The position numbers were made by a program, and so were the translations under genes. 64,000 nt of DNA from Stutzerimonas kunmingensis (GTDB lineage: Bacteria; Pseudomonadota; Gammaproteobacteria; Pseudomonadales; Pseudomonadaceae). This document shows positions 48,320-56,276 of the stretch, piece after piece (the stretch's first letter is position 1; each line of letters starts with the position of its first letter). The notes under the pieces are model-generated. The model worked only from the letters and a program-made list of their open reading frames with translations, was not told where the DNA came from and ran no database searches. The DNA is taken from positions 99,115 through 163,114 of the forward strand of contig NZ_PISM01000001.1 in NCBI RefSeq assembly GCF_002929225.1, written 5' to 3'.

Positions 48320-48811
48320 ATGAGACACATCATTTCCCTGCTGATGGAAAACGAACCGGGTGCGCTGTCTCGTGTGGTCGGCCTGTTTTCGCAACGCAAC
48401 TACAACATCGAAAGCCTCACCGTGGCGCCGACCGAAGACCCGACCCTGTCGCGTCTAACGCTGACCACGGTAGGCCACGAGGAGGTGATCGAGCAGATCA
48501 CCAAAAACCTCAACAAGCTGGTTGAGGTGGTCAAGCTGGTCGACCTGTCGGAAAGCGCCCATATCGAGCGTGAACTGATGCTGATCAAGGTCAAGGCCAC
48601 CGGTGCCCAGCGCGCCGAGGTCAAGCGCACCACCGATATCTTCCGCGGGCAGATCGTCGACGTGACCACCAGCGTCTATACGATTCAGTTGGCCGGAACC
48701 AGTGACAAGCTGGACAGTTTCATCCAGGCCGTTGGCACTGCTTCGATCCTGGAGGTTGTGCGCAGTGGCGTCACCGGGATTTCCCGCGGTGACAAGGTGC
48801 TGAGTATCTAA
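48320..48811 (+). CDS. ilvH: Acetolactate synthase, regulatory small subunit
   Basis: 163 residues from the ATG at 48320, two bases past the ilvI stop. An ACT domain at the N-terminus (MRHIISLLMENEPGALSRVV) mediates valine feedback inhibition; the C-terminal half holds RTTDIFRGQIVDVTTSVYTI. It activates and regulates IlvI in the same operon. Confidence 0.97.
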   Translation: MRHIISLLMENEPGALSRVVGLFSQRNYNIESLTVAPTEDPTLSRLTLTTVGHEEVIEQITKNLNKLVEVVKLVDLSESAHIERELMLIKVKATGAQRAEVKRTTDIFRGQIVDVTTSVYTIQLAGTSDKLDSFIQAVGTASILEVVRSGVTGISRGDKVLSI

Positions 48812-48885
48812 CGGCTGGCGGACGCGTCGTCTCTCCAGTCAGTAACGTTTTATCGAATGGCCCACGAGGCCGGCAACAGGGGTAA

Positions 48886-49905
<1,020 letters not shown>

Positions 49906-49922
49906 TCGTTCTACTGCTCAAG

Positions 49923-49949
49923 AAAACGCGGCTTCGGCCGCGTTTTTTC
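49923..49949 (+). terminator. Intrinsic terminator after ilvC
   Basis: Perfect stem AAAACGCGGC / GCCGCGTTTT with a TTCG loop, followed by a T-run. It ends the ilvIHC transcript. Confidence 0.92.
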
Positions 49950-50059
49950 GTTCGGCCTGCCAGGCTTCTGGTATAAAACCCGGCTTTGGCCAGGCTGAAC
50001 CCCAAGTCTCCAGGACTGGTCGAAATCTATCCGTAACCTGTTGTAGAAGGTGAATGCGC

Positions 50060-50899
50060 ATGAGTGGACAACCCGAAGAGCCGAACAAGCCAGTCGAGCC
50101 AGAAAGCATTCTGCCGATCGACGAGCATGTCGAGGAGACCCAAGAGCCTGATGGGCGCAAGGTTCGTCATCGTGGCATCTATCTGCTGCCCAATCTGTTC
50201 ACCACCGCCAACCTTTTTGCTGGTTTTTTTTCGATCATCACCGCGATTAACGGCAACTTCTACGTGGCCGCCGCCACGGTGTTCGTCGCTATGGTGCTCG
50301 ATAGTCTGGATGGGCGCGTGGCTCGTCTCACCAATACCCAAAGCGCATTTGGTGCCGAGTACGATTCGCTGTCGGACATGGTTGCCTTTGGTCTGGCCCC
50401 CGCAGTGCTGGCGTACGAGTGGGCATTGTCCGAACTGGGTAATGTTGGTCTCACCGTTGCCTTCATATATGTCGCTTGCGCCGCTCTGCGTCTGGCGCGT
50501 TTCAATACGCAGATCGGTAAGGTGGATAAGCGGTGGTTCATTGGTCTGGCTAGCCCGGCTGCAGCGGGGGTAGTCGCCGGCTGGGTCTGGGCTGTCTGGG
50601 CACTGGATGAGGTTGGTATTCGCGGAGTCGATCTGCCGCTCATATTGGTCATGCTGTTCGCGCTGATGGTCGCAGCCGCAGGTTTGTTGATGGTCAGCAA
50701 TATCAAGTACTACAGCTTCAAGGATCTCGATTTGAAAGGGCGCGTACCTTTCGTCGCTATCCTGATAGTAGTGCTCGTGTTCGCTGTCGTGTTCAGTGAT
50801 CCGCCCCGCATTCTGCTGTTGATCTTCCTGGCGTATGCGGCGTCCGGTCCTGTGCAGTACCTGATGCAGTTGCGCCGCCGCAAGCGTGTCGAGGGTTGA
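50060..50899 (+). CDS. pssA: CDP-diacylglycerol-serine O-phosphatidyltransferase
   Basis: Makes phosphatidylserine, the precursor of phosphatidylethanolamine, in the inner membrane. 279 residues from the ATG at 50060. It is the membrane (type II) enzyme, with several hydrophobic helices and the CDP-alcohol phosphotransferase motif DSLDGRVARLTN then EYDSLSD (four acidic ligands). AAGGTGA lies about 10 bases upstream of this start; the ATG two codons earlier is too close. Confidence 0.95.
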   Translation: MSGQPEEPNKPVEPESILPIDEHVEETQEPDGRKVRHRGIYLLPNLFTTANLFAGFFSIITAINGNFYVAAATVFVAMVLDSLDGRVARLTNTQSAFGAEYDSLSDMVAFGLAPAVLAYEWALSELGNVGLTVAFIYVACAALRLARFNTQIGKVDKRWFIGLASPAAAGVVAGWVWAVWALDEVGIRGVDLPLILVMLFALMVAAAGLLMVSNIKYYSFKDLDLKGRVPFVAILIVVLVFAVVFSDPPRILLLIFLAYAASGPVQYLMQLRRRKRVEG

Positions 50900-50953
50900 T
50901 TTTCAACTCGGCTGCGCGTATTGCTCCATCGGAGTCAGTACGCGGAGCAACCC

Positions 50954-51961
50954 ATGCTTATCAAGATTCCCGCCTCCGGCGAGTGTCGTGAGTCAGAGGT
51001 AACGGCCGAGGCTGCTTATTTGAGCCGTCGGCAGATTCTTGGTGGGGCGATGCTTTCGGGGGCTGCCGCCGGACTGCCAGCTCTCGCTAAAGCTTCCGAG
51101 CGTTATCCTGGCGTTACACCGGCGCCCGCGCCGAATTGGTTCACCGACAAGCTTGCCAACGCCCGTTGGCAGGCAGTGGCCCCAGACGGCGAAGCCATCA
51201 CGCCATTCGCGGACGCTTCCCAGTACAACAACTTCTACGAATTTGGCCCCAACAAGGGTGATCCGGCGCGTCATGCTTCGGCTTTGAAAGTGGAGCCTTG
51301 GTCGGTGTTGATCGACGGTGAAGTCGATCAGCCTGGGCGTTACGCTCTTGAGGAACTGTGCTCGGAAGGCCGACTCGAGGAACGCATCTATCGGCTTCGC
51401 TGTGTTGAAGCCTGGTCAATGGTCATTCCGTGGCTGGGATTTCCTTTGGCCGATCTGATTCGCAAGGCCCAACCGAATTCCTCTGCGAAGTTCATTCGTT
51501 TCGAAACGGCGTACCGGTCGGAGGAAATGCGCGGAACCCGCTCCGGGTTTGGGCTGATCGATTGGCCCTATGTCGAAGGGTTGCGAATGGATGAGGCCAT
51601 GCATCCGCTAACGTTGCTTGCAGTCGGGATGTATGGCCGTACGCTACCTAACCAGAATGGGGCGCCGCTGAGGCTGGTGGTCCCTTGGAAGTACGGCTTC
51701 AAGAGCATCAAGTCGATTGTACGCATCAGCTTCGTGCGCGAGCAGCCGATTACGACCTGGCAATCGATGGCGCCGCAGGAATATGGGTTCTACGCCAACG
51801 TTAACCCGAAGGTTTCGCATCCGCGATGGTCGCAAGCTCGTGAGCGCCGGCTCCCAGGAAGCCTGTTCAGCACAAACCTCCGGGACACCCAACTGTTCAA
51901 CGGCTACGCGGAGCAAGTCGCGGGGTTATATAGCTCGATGGATCTCAGTAAGGACTATTGA
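50954..51961 (+). CDS. msrP: Protein-methionine-sulfoxide reductase catalytic subunit MsrP
   Basis: A molybdopterin enzyme that repairs oxidised methionine in periplasmic proteins. 335 residues from the ATG at 50954 (GGAG upstream). A Tat signal with the twin arginine SRRQILGG lies near residues 25-32, and the molybdenum-ligand cysteine is in YRLRCVEAWSMVIPW. It overlaps msrQ by one base, so the catalytic subunit and its membrane partner are made together. Confidence 0.96.
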   Translation: MLIKIPASGECRESEVTAEAAYLSRRQILGGAMLSGAAAGLPALAKASERYPGVTPAPAPNWFTDKLANARWQAVAPDGEAITPFADASQYNNFYEFGPNKGDPARHASALKVEPWSVLIDGEVDQPGRYALEELCSEGRLEERIYRLRCVEAWSMVIPWLGFPLADLIRKAQPNSSAKFIRFETAYRSEEMRGTRSGFGLIDWPYVEGLRMDEAMHPLTLLAVGMYGRTLPNQNGAPLRLVVPWKYGFKSIKSIVRISFVREQPITTWQSMAPQEYGFYANVNPKVSHPRWSQARERRLPGSLFSTNLRDTQLFNGYAEQVAGLYSSMDLSKDY

Positions 51962-52572
51962 TGCGCTACCCCGTGTGGCGGCCGGCGGTTTTCGCCTGCG
52001 CCGCGAGCTTGCCGTTGTATTGGCTGTATCTGGGCTGGCAGTTCGCGCTTGGTCCTGACCCAGGCAAGGTGCTGGTCGATAATCTCGGTGAGGGTGCGCT
52101 GGTTTTGCTGCTTCTGACGCTTTCGATGACTCCGATGCAACGGCTGACTGAATGGGGTGGCTGGCTTGCCGTCCGACGTCAGCTCGGACTGTGGTGTTTC
52201 ACCTATGCACTGCTGCACCTGAGTGGTTATCTATACTTCTTATTGGGTGGCGAGTTTTCTCGTTTGGGCGAGGAATTGCGCGAACGCCCCTATGTTCTGG
52301 TCGGTGGACTAGGGTTTGTCGGACTGACCGTCTTGGCGATGACATCATCCCGGTGGAGCATGCGTCGGCTTGGTAAGCGCTGGAAGAAAGTGCATAGGTT
52401 GGTTTATCTCATTGCCATTCTTGCGTTACTGCATATGCTCTGGGTCGTTCGAGCGGACGCGGCCCGTTGGTTTCTCTATGCGGGTATTGCAATGGCGCTG
52501 TTCTTCTTGCGTGTTCCAGTGGTGACTAAGACTCTCGCTTCAGTACGCAGCCGAAAAGGTAGGGGTGAATAA
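51961..52572 (+). CDS. msrQ: Heme-binding membrane subunit MsrQ
   Basis: A 203-residue inner-membrane cytochrome b-type protein that supplies quinol-derived electrons to MsrP. About six hydrophobic helices; histidines for heme lie in FTYALLHLSGY and KVHRLVYLIAILALLHML. The start at 51961 shares its first base with the msrP stop (TGATG). In P. aeruginosa a ribosomal RNA operon follows this pair, as I recall; here only its promoters remain. Confidence 0.95.
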   Translation: MRYPVWRPAVFACAASLPLYWLYLGWQFALGPDPGKVLVDNLGEGALVLLLLTLSMTPMQRLTEWGGWLAVRRQLGLWCFTYALLHLSGYLYFLLGGEFSRLGEELRERPYVLVGGLGFVGLTVLAMTSSRWSMRRLGKRWKKVHRLVYLIAILALLHMLWVVRADAARWFLYAGIAMALFFLRVPVVTKTLASVRSRKGRGE

Positions 52573-52587
52573 AACTGAAATAAACGG

Positions 52588-52615
52588 TTGACGTTGATTT
52601 TCAGGCTCCTATAAT
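52588..52615 (+). promoter_or_regulatory. rRNA-type promoter P1
   Basis: TTGACG (52588-52593), 16-bp spacer, TATAAT (52610-52615), then GC-rich discriminator GCGCACC. The four promoters in this array share the same 16-bp spacing and G+C-rich discriminators, the mark of stringently controlled stable-RNA promoters. Confidence 0.85.
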
Positions 52616-52683
52616 GCGCACCACTTCCGGCGCAGTCCTTAAGCAAAACCTCTTGTAAATCAAAAGGTTAGCGAAATAAAGGG

Positions 52684-52711
52684 TTGCACGGGTGGCGGAT
52701 TCGAGTAGAAT
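52684..52711 (+). promoter_or_regulatory. rRNA-type promoter P2
   Basis: TTGCAC (52684-52689), 16-bp spacer, TAGAAT (52706-52711), then GCGCCGG. Second of four in the rRNA-type promoter array. Confidence 0.75.
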
Positions 52712-52789
52712 GCGCCGGGCTGGCAGGGTGGTGGTTGAATCCTGTTGGCGGCTTCGGTCGGGTTGATCGGAAGCGGTTGAAAGAGGTGG

Positions 52790-52817
52790 TTGACAGCGGT
52801 TTTGAACGCTGTATGAT
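52790..52817 (+). promoter_or_regulatory. rRNA-type promoter P3
   Basis: TTGACA (52790-52795), 16-bp spacer, TATGAT (52812-52817), then TCGCCTC. Third of four. Confidence 0.8.
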
Positions 52818-52897
52818 TCGCCTCCCGCTGATGAGAGATGCAAGTTGATCTGAAGCGCAAGCGGTTGAGAAGAAAGAAAAACTTCTTCAAAAACAGC

Positions 52898-52925
52898 TTG
52901 ACAGGTAACAAGGCTGCTGTAGAAT
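52898..52925 (+). promoter_or_regulatory. rRNA-type promoter P4
   Basis: TTGACA (52898-52903), 16-bp spacer, TAGAAT (52920-52925), then GCGCGGCC. Last of the array, nearest to the rRNA leader. Confidence 0.85.
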
Positions 52926-52980
52926 GCGCGGCCTCGGTTGAGACGAAAGACTTGATCGAAACGCTCTTTAACAACTGAAT
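52926..52980 (+). other. Truncated 16S rRNA leader with boxA-like antiterminator
   Basis: The stretch includes CGCTCTTTAACAACTGAATC, the boxA-containing leader that I know directly upstream of Pseudomonas 16S genes. Here the leader stops near 52980 and is fused to a histidine kinase fragment. The 16S-tRNA-23S-5S genes are absent from the rest of the window. Confidence 0.8.
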
Positions 52981-53379
52981 CAATTCGAAGTCCTTGCCGA
53001 AGAAGCGGGAGTCGCTACGACAGTAACGGGCGATGCCATGATTTTGGGAAATCGACTTATGGTCCAGCGGGCCATTTCCAACCTGCTATCCAACGCGCTG
53101 CGGCATTCGAATACTGGCAGCACGGTCGAACTTAAGATCCTTGAGGAGGACGTAGACATCGTCTCGCTGGCTGTCACCAATCATGGCGCGACTATCGAAT
53201 CAGATCATCTCCCACATCTGTTCGACCGCTTTTACCGCGTTAACGGCATACAACCTCGCGGGGCAGGCTTGGGGCTAGCAATTGTTCATTCAGTGATGAG
53301 GCTTCACAAAGGCCACGTGGCCGTCGCCAGCAAAGACGGTCGGACCACATTCGAACTCACCTTTCCTCGGCACGCCTGA
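52978..53379 (+). pseudogene. Heavy-metal sensor histidine kinase (CusS/CopS-like), 3' fragment
   Basis: The frame is open from about 52972 to the TGA at 53379 and reads as the C-terminal ATPase domain of a metal-responsive kinase: QFEVLAEEAGVATTV, the N box NLLSNALRHSNTG, then HLFDRFYRVNG and the G2-type GAGLGLAIVHSVMRLHKG. The N-terminal sensor, HAMP and HisKA parts are missing, so it cannot act as a kinase on its own. Its 5' end is the rRNA leader junction. It would be transcribed by the rRNA promoters but an internal ATG at 53038 lacks a good ribosome binding site. Confidence 0.85.
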
Positions 53380-53487
53380 TTCAAAGTGATACGGCATGGA
53401 GACGAACGTCACTGCGAAAGGTACTGTCAAACTACGCGACGAGCGACTATCTAAAGTGGATCTCGGCTTGGTATCCACTCCCACGAG

Positions 53488-53560
53488 CCCAACGCCATAC
53501 ATGTAATGCATGCGTCTGGCGAGAATTCACAGCCTCAACTTCCGCCTATCGTGCAAGTTG
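53488..53560 (-). repeat. Imperfect direct repeat, copy A (decayed MerR-type 3' end)
   Basis: This stretch shares CCCAAC(G/A)CCAT, TGCATGCGT, GGCGAGAAT and AGCCTCAACTTCC with copy B at 54231-54314, in the same order and orientation but with indels. On the minus strand copy B is the end of a MerR-type regulator; in copy A the frame is broken by indels and a stop. The two copies flank the gene pair at 53607-54216. Confidence 0.75.
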
Positions 53561-53606
53561 CCGACGGGGGAGTTGCGCTGACCGACATGTCGTCGATGCA
53601 CAGACT

Positions 53607-53915
53607 ATGAACGGCATCCCGACTGGGTCGCAAAAGGTGAACATGGCCATGGACCAGAAGTTGGCGGGCCAGACCGTTAATGCCACCAGCATGGTCAAGT
53701 ATGATTATAAGCGCGACCGTCACCTGCTCACGGTCAGGCCTAATCGAAGCGTAGGGTGGTCTACAATAATGATGAGTTTTCAAATAGGGTCGGATCAGCA
53801 AAAAGCGAGGGTTAATTACGCCTTTGTAATGCAAAGATCATCTTCTGGTAAGGGTCAAACCTATAATATAAATTATCAACTAACCAAGAGGTGTAATAAT
53901 GAGCCGCCCTGCTAA
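53607..53915 (+). CDS. Unrecognised protein, possibly 5'-truncated
   Basis: 102 residues (MNGIPTGSQKVNMAMDQKLA at the start), with a basic, beta-strand-like middle and a C-terminal CNNEPPC. I recognise no family. There is no clear ribosome binding site before the ATG at 53607, and in-frame codons are open upstream into repeat copy A, so the original N-terminus may have been lost. It overlaps the next gene by 17 bases, which supports coding. Base composition is AT-richer than the core chromosome. Confidence 0.5.
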   Translation: MNGIPTGSQKVNMAMDQKLAGQTVNATSMVKYDYKRDRHLLTVRPNRSVGWSTIMMSFQIGSDQQKARVNYAFVMQRSSSGKGQTYNINYQLTKRCNNEPPC

Positions 53916-54216
53916 AGTAATTCTACCGTTCTTTTTCGCTTTTGCTTCTTCGCTCGCAGTGGCAGAAGGCGGGGGGGAACTAACAATGCAGCGCGTTGAC
54001 AGTGCGTCAGTAACAAAGCCCACTCTAAAAATGCTTTTAAAAGAAGGTAAAGTGCTGAGTATAGCACCCGCAGGAATGACCGGTACGACCGGAATGATTC
54101 AGAACTATGGAGCTAACGGAAAAGTTCAAACGTACGAGATGAAGATTAAGTCTCCTGATGGGAATATCCATACGGTCGAGTTTTTGAGCGCCCCGGTTGG
54201 TGTAAACAACGGCTAA
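53899..54216 (+). CDS. Unrecognised small exported protein
   Basis: 105 residues with a clear signal peptide (MSRPAKVILPFFFAFASSLA then VAEGGG). AGAGG lies just upstream of the ATG. The mature part is about 82 residues, hydrophilic, with TGTTGMIQNYGANGKVQTYE; no motif is recognised. The AEGGGE start after the signal faintly recalls small metal-induced periplasmic proteins such as PtrA, and metal-regulator debris surrounds it, but this is speculation. Probably translated together with the preceding ORF. Confidence 0.6.
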   Translation: MSRPAKVILPFFFAFASSLAVAEGGGELTMQRVDSASVTKPTLKMLLKEGKVLSIAPAGMTGTTGMIQNYGANGKVQTYEMKIKSPDGNIHTVEFLSAPVGVNNG

Positions 54217-54230
54217 CGGGCCAGTAAGTT

Positions 54231-54314
54231 CCCAACACCATTCATTTAGTGCATGCGTTCTCGCTAATGCCGGCGAGAATGCCGCAAGCCTCAACTTCCC
54301 GCCCATCGTTGCAA
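54231..54314 (-). repeat. Imperfect direct repeat, copy B (MerR-type 3' end)
   Basis: Partner of copy A at 53488-53560. This copy keeps the intact reading frame of the regulator's C-terminus on the minus strand, including CNDGREVEACGILAGISENA. The pair encloses about 740 bases. Confidence 0.75.
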
Positions 54315-54408
54315 TTAGCCCGCAGTGAAACGAGTTGTCGTTCGAGTGACTGCCGGGCGGTTATCTGCGACCTGACTTGAGAAATGTGTTCATCGAGCAA
54401 GGCATTAA
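54242..54408 (-). pseudogene. CadR/PbrR-like MerR-family regulator, 3' fragment
   Basis: On the minus strand the frame ends in LLDEHISQVRSQITARQSLE, then RQLVSLRANCNDGREVEACG and ILAGISENACTK. This is the C-terminal coiled coil and metal-binding tail of cadmium/lead-type MerR regulators (the CGIL motif near the end is typical). The DNA-binding N-terminal part is missing; the fragment is cut by the left end of the IS5-family element at about 54409. Confidence 0.75.
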
Positions 54409-55032
54409 GGAAACCCTGAAGAAGACTTCCTGAATCTGGTGAAATACGCCGATCCCGTTGCCCGAGTTTCCCGATGAAGCAGATGACCTTCGCCGACGCC
54501 GAGTACGCCGACAAGCGCAAGCAGACCCGCAAGGAATTGTTCCTGATCGAGATGGACCAGGTGGTGCCGTGGAAGGGCTTGATTGCCTTGATCGAGCCGC
54601 ACTACCCGAAGGGCGAAGGTGGTCGTCCGGCCTACCCGCTGCTGGCGATGCTGCGTGTGCACCTGATGCAGAACTGGTTCGGCTACAGCGATCCAGCGAT
54701 GGAGGAAGCGTTGTACGAGACCACCATCCTGCGCCAGTTCGCCGGCCTGAGCCTGGAGCGCATTCCCGACGAAACCACCACCCTCAACTTCCGCCGCCTG
54801 CTGGAGAAACACGAGTTGGCGGCTGGGATTCTGGCGGTGATCAATGGCTACCTGGGTGACCGGGGTCTGTCGCTGCGCCAGGGCACCATCGTCGATGCCA
54901 CGCTGATCCACGCACCCAGTTCGACCAAGAACAAGGACGGTAAGCGTGACCCGGAGATGCATCAAACGAAGAAGGGCAACCAGTATTACTTCGGCGCTAA
55001 AGCGCACATCGGTGCCGACGAAGAATCGGGCT
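54409..55032 (+). mobile_element. Truncated IS5-family insertion sequence
   Basis: The likely left end starts GGAAACCCTGAAGAAGACTT at 54409, inside the MerR-type gene. The transposase frame begins at 54474 (MKQMTFADAEYADKRKQTR) and shows the IS5-type segments RPAYPLLAMLRVHLMQNWFG, DETTTLNFRRLLE and the first catalytic aspartate in GTIVDATLIHAPSS. It stops matching after about 186 residues (HIGADEESG), so the last third, with the remaining DDE residues, and the right end are gone. The join is to an IS66 remnant near 55032. Confidence 0.85.
54474..55032 (+). pseudogene. IS5-family transposase, 3'-truncated
   Basis: About 186 of an expected 320 or so residues remain. Beyond 55032 the frame runs on into antisense IS66 sequence up to 55451, which is a fusion artefact. 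The element cannot transpose by its own enzyme. Confidence 0.85.
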
Positions 55033-55460
55033 CCTGCCGTATTCGCCCGAGTTCTTCATCGCTTATGTCGCGCACTTGGCGTTCGACTTTGTACGGCCCA
55101 GCGATAGCGTGCAGCGCCTGTACGGCCAGTTGGCTTTTGTTCGCCTCGTGCAAGTCGAAGAACTTGCGCCGGGCGTGGACCATGCCGCCAATTAAGGTGA
55201 TGCCCTGCTCCTGTAGTCAGCAAAGTCGCCGCAGGCCAGCTTGCCATTCCACTGACCAAGTGATTGCGTGCTTGCTCACCGGCACGGCTGGGGCTGAAGT
55301 CGTACACCACGGCCTTCAGATCGGCAAAGGCCGTGGTGCGGTAGGTCCAGACGTAAGCCCGATGGGATTTCTTCTCGCCCCGGGGCGAGCATTTGCACCG
55401 CTGTTTCACCATGGATCACGCGGTGACGGTAAGGCGCTTCACCCGCCATAGTCAGCTCCG
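55033..55460 (-). pseudogene. IS66-family transposase fragment
   Basis: Minus-strand frames give IS66 TnpC pieces: ETAVQMLAPG, then after a frameshift KKSHRAYVWTYRTTAFADL with AVVYDFSPSRAGEQARNHL, then after another MVHARRKFFDLHEANKSQLA and VERQVRDISDEELGRIRQE. The fragment covers only the middle of the transposase and has at least two frameshifts. It abuts the cut IS5 element, so the two were joined by a deletion or a second insertion. Confidence 0.85.
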
Positions 55461-55523
55461 CCAGGCAGCACCGATCACCATGCGTTACTACAACACATTC
55501 CTTTCTTGTGTAGCTATTGATCA

Positions 55524-55555
55524 AATGTCAGAAATAAGATCTTATATCTGACATT
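55524..55555. promoter_or_regulatory. 32-bp near-perfect palindrome upstream of the DUF6088 gene
   Basis: AATGTCAGA, A, ATAAGATCTTAT in the centre and TCTGACATT on the other side form a palindrome with a single mismatched pair. It ends 17 bases before the ATG of the DUF6088 gene. It is most likely an operator for autoregulation, as known for AbiEi-type antitoxins, and may overlap the promoter. The TGT...ACA ends could instead suggest a transposon end, which I consider less likely. Confidence 0.7.
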
Positions 55556-55572
55556 ACAAACCGAGATTCGAT

Positions 55573-56187
55573 ATGCCATCAATTCCGAGTGCGATCCGGG
55601 AACGCAGCCAGTCGTTGAGAAATGGAGGCGTGCTCGCTCCTAAAGAGTTTCTCCATCTGGGAAGCCGCGCTGCGGTCGACCAAGCGTTTTGCCGACTAGT
55701 TAAAGCCGGAAATTTGATACGAGTGGCACGCGGAATCTATGCACTTCCTTTATCGATCAAAAGCCGACGCCGCGCTCCGTCTGCTGAGTCAGTGGCAAAA
55801 TCGATCGCATCGTGGAAAAAGCAAGCCATCGCGCCTACAGGGCAATGTGCTGCGAATTCGCTTGGCCTAGCTCTGACTAGCCCCGTAAAGGAGGTACTAC
55901 TTACCACCGGTCGCAGTATGAAAGTGGTCGCTGGAGACCAAACGGTCGACCTCCAGCGGGCTCCCTACTGGATGCTTTCGCTTGGTAACAGCCTTGCTGG
56001 CGATGCCGTCAGAGCGCTCGCTTGGATAGGTCGCGACCGAGCAGATGGGGCAGCAGTAGCGCTTAGGAAGCGTTTGCCCAGTAACGAATGGAGCAAATTG
56101 AGTTCTGTGCGCGCGAGCCTTCCTAGCTGGATGGCTACTGCCATTGGAAGAGCAACTCTGGATAACCACACGCGAAGGCTGAATTGA
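55573..56187 (+). CDS. DUF6088 / AbiEi-antitoxin-like protein
   Basis: 204 residues. The N-terminus is a winged-helix of the AbiEi antitoxin type: GGVLAPKEFLHLGSRAAVDQ then AFCRLVKAGNLIRVARGIYA. The rest matches the DUF6088 layout (SVAKSIASWKKQAIAPTGQC, then LTTGRS). Such proteins resemble type IV antitoxins, with a DNA-binding head. No AbiEii-type nucleotidyltransferase toxin is adjacent; the next gene is the AAA ATPase. It may serve as the regulator of the cassette, an inference. Confidence 0.75.
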   Translation: MPSIPSAIRERSQSLRNGGVLAPKEFLHLGSRAAVDQAFCRLVKAGNLIRVARGIYALPLSIKSRRRAPSAESVAKSIASWKKQAIAPTGQCAANSLGLALTSPVKEVLLTTGRSMKVVAGDQTVDLQRAPYWMLSLGNSLAGDAVRALAWIGRDRADGAAVALRKRLPSNEWSKLSSVRASLPSWMATAIGRATLDNHTRRLN

Positions 56188-56276
56188 TAACCGGTGGGCA
56201 CCACAAAATACCAACCATCTTCCGTCTGAAAGAGTCTCAAACGGTTAAAGTATCGTTGAGCAAAAGGTAGAAACTC

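Noticed and set aside
53396..53506. Short plus-strand ORF of about 36 codons after the kinase fragment
   Set aside because: No ribosome binding site or recognisable product; it runs into repeat copy A and is probably debris.
53488..54314. Integron attC sites around the small gene pair (P. stutzeri strains can carry integrons)
   Set aside because: The repeats begin with a CCCAAC-like box but lack a matching GTTRRRY core at the other end, and they read as MerR gene ends.
55524..55555. Palindrome as the left terminus of the Tn7-like element
   Set aside because: It is symmetric rather than one of a separated pair, and no repeated TnsB-type sites are seen near it; an operator is the better explanation.
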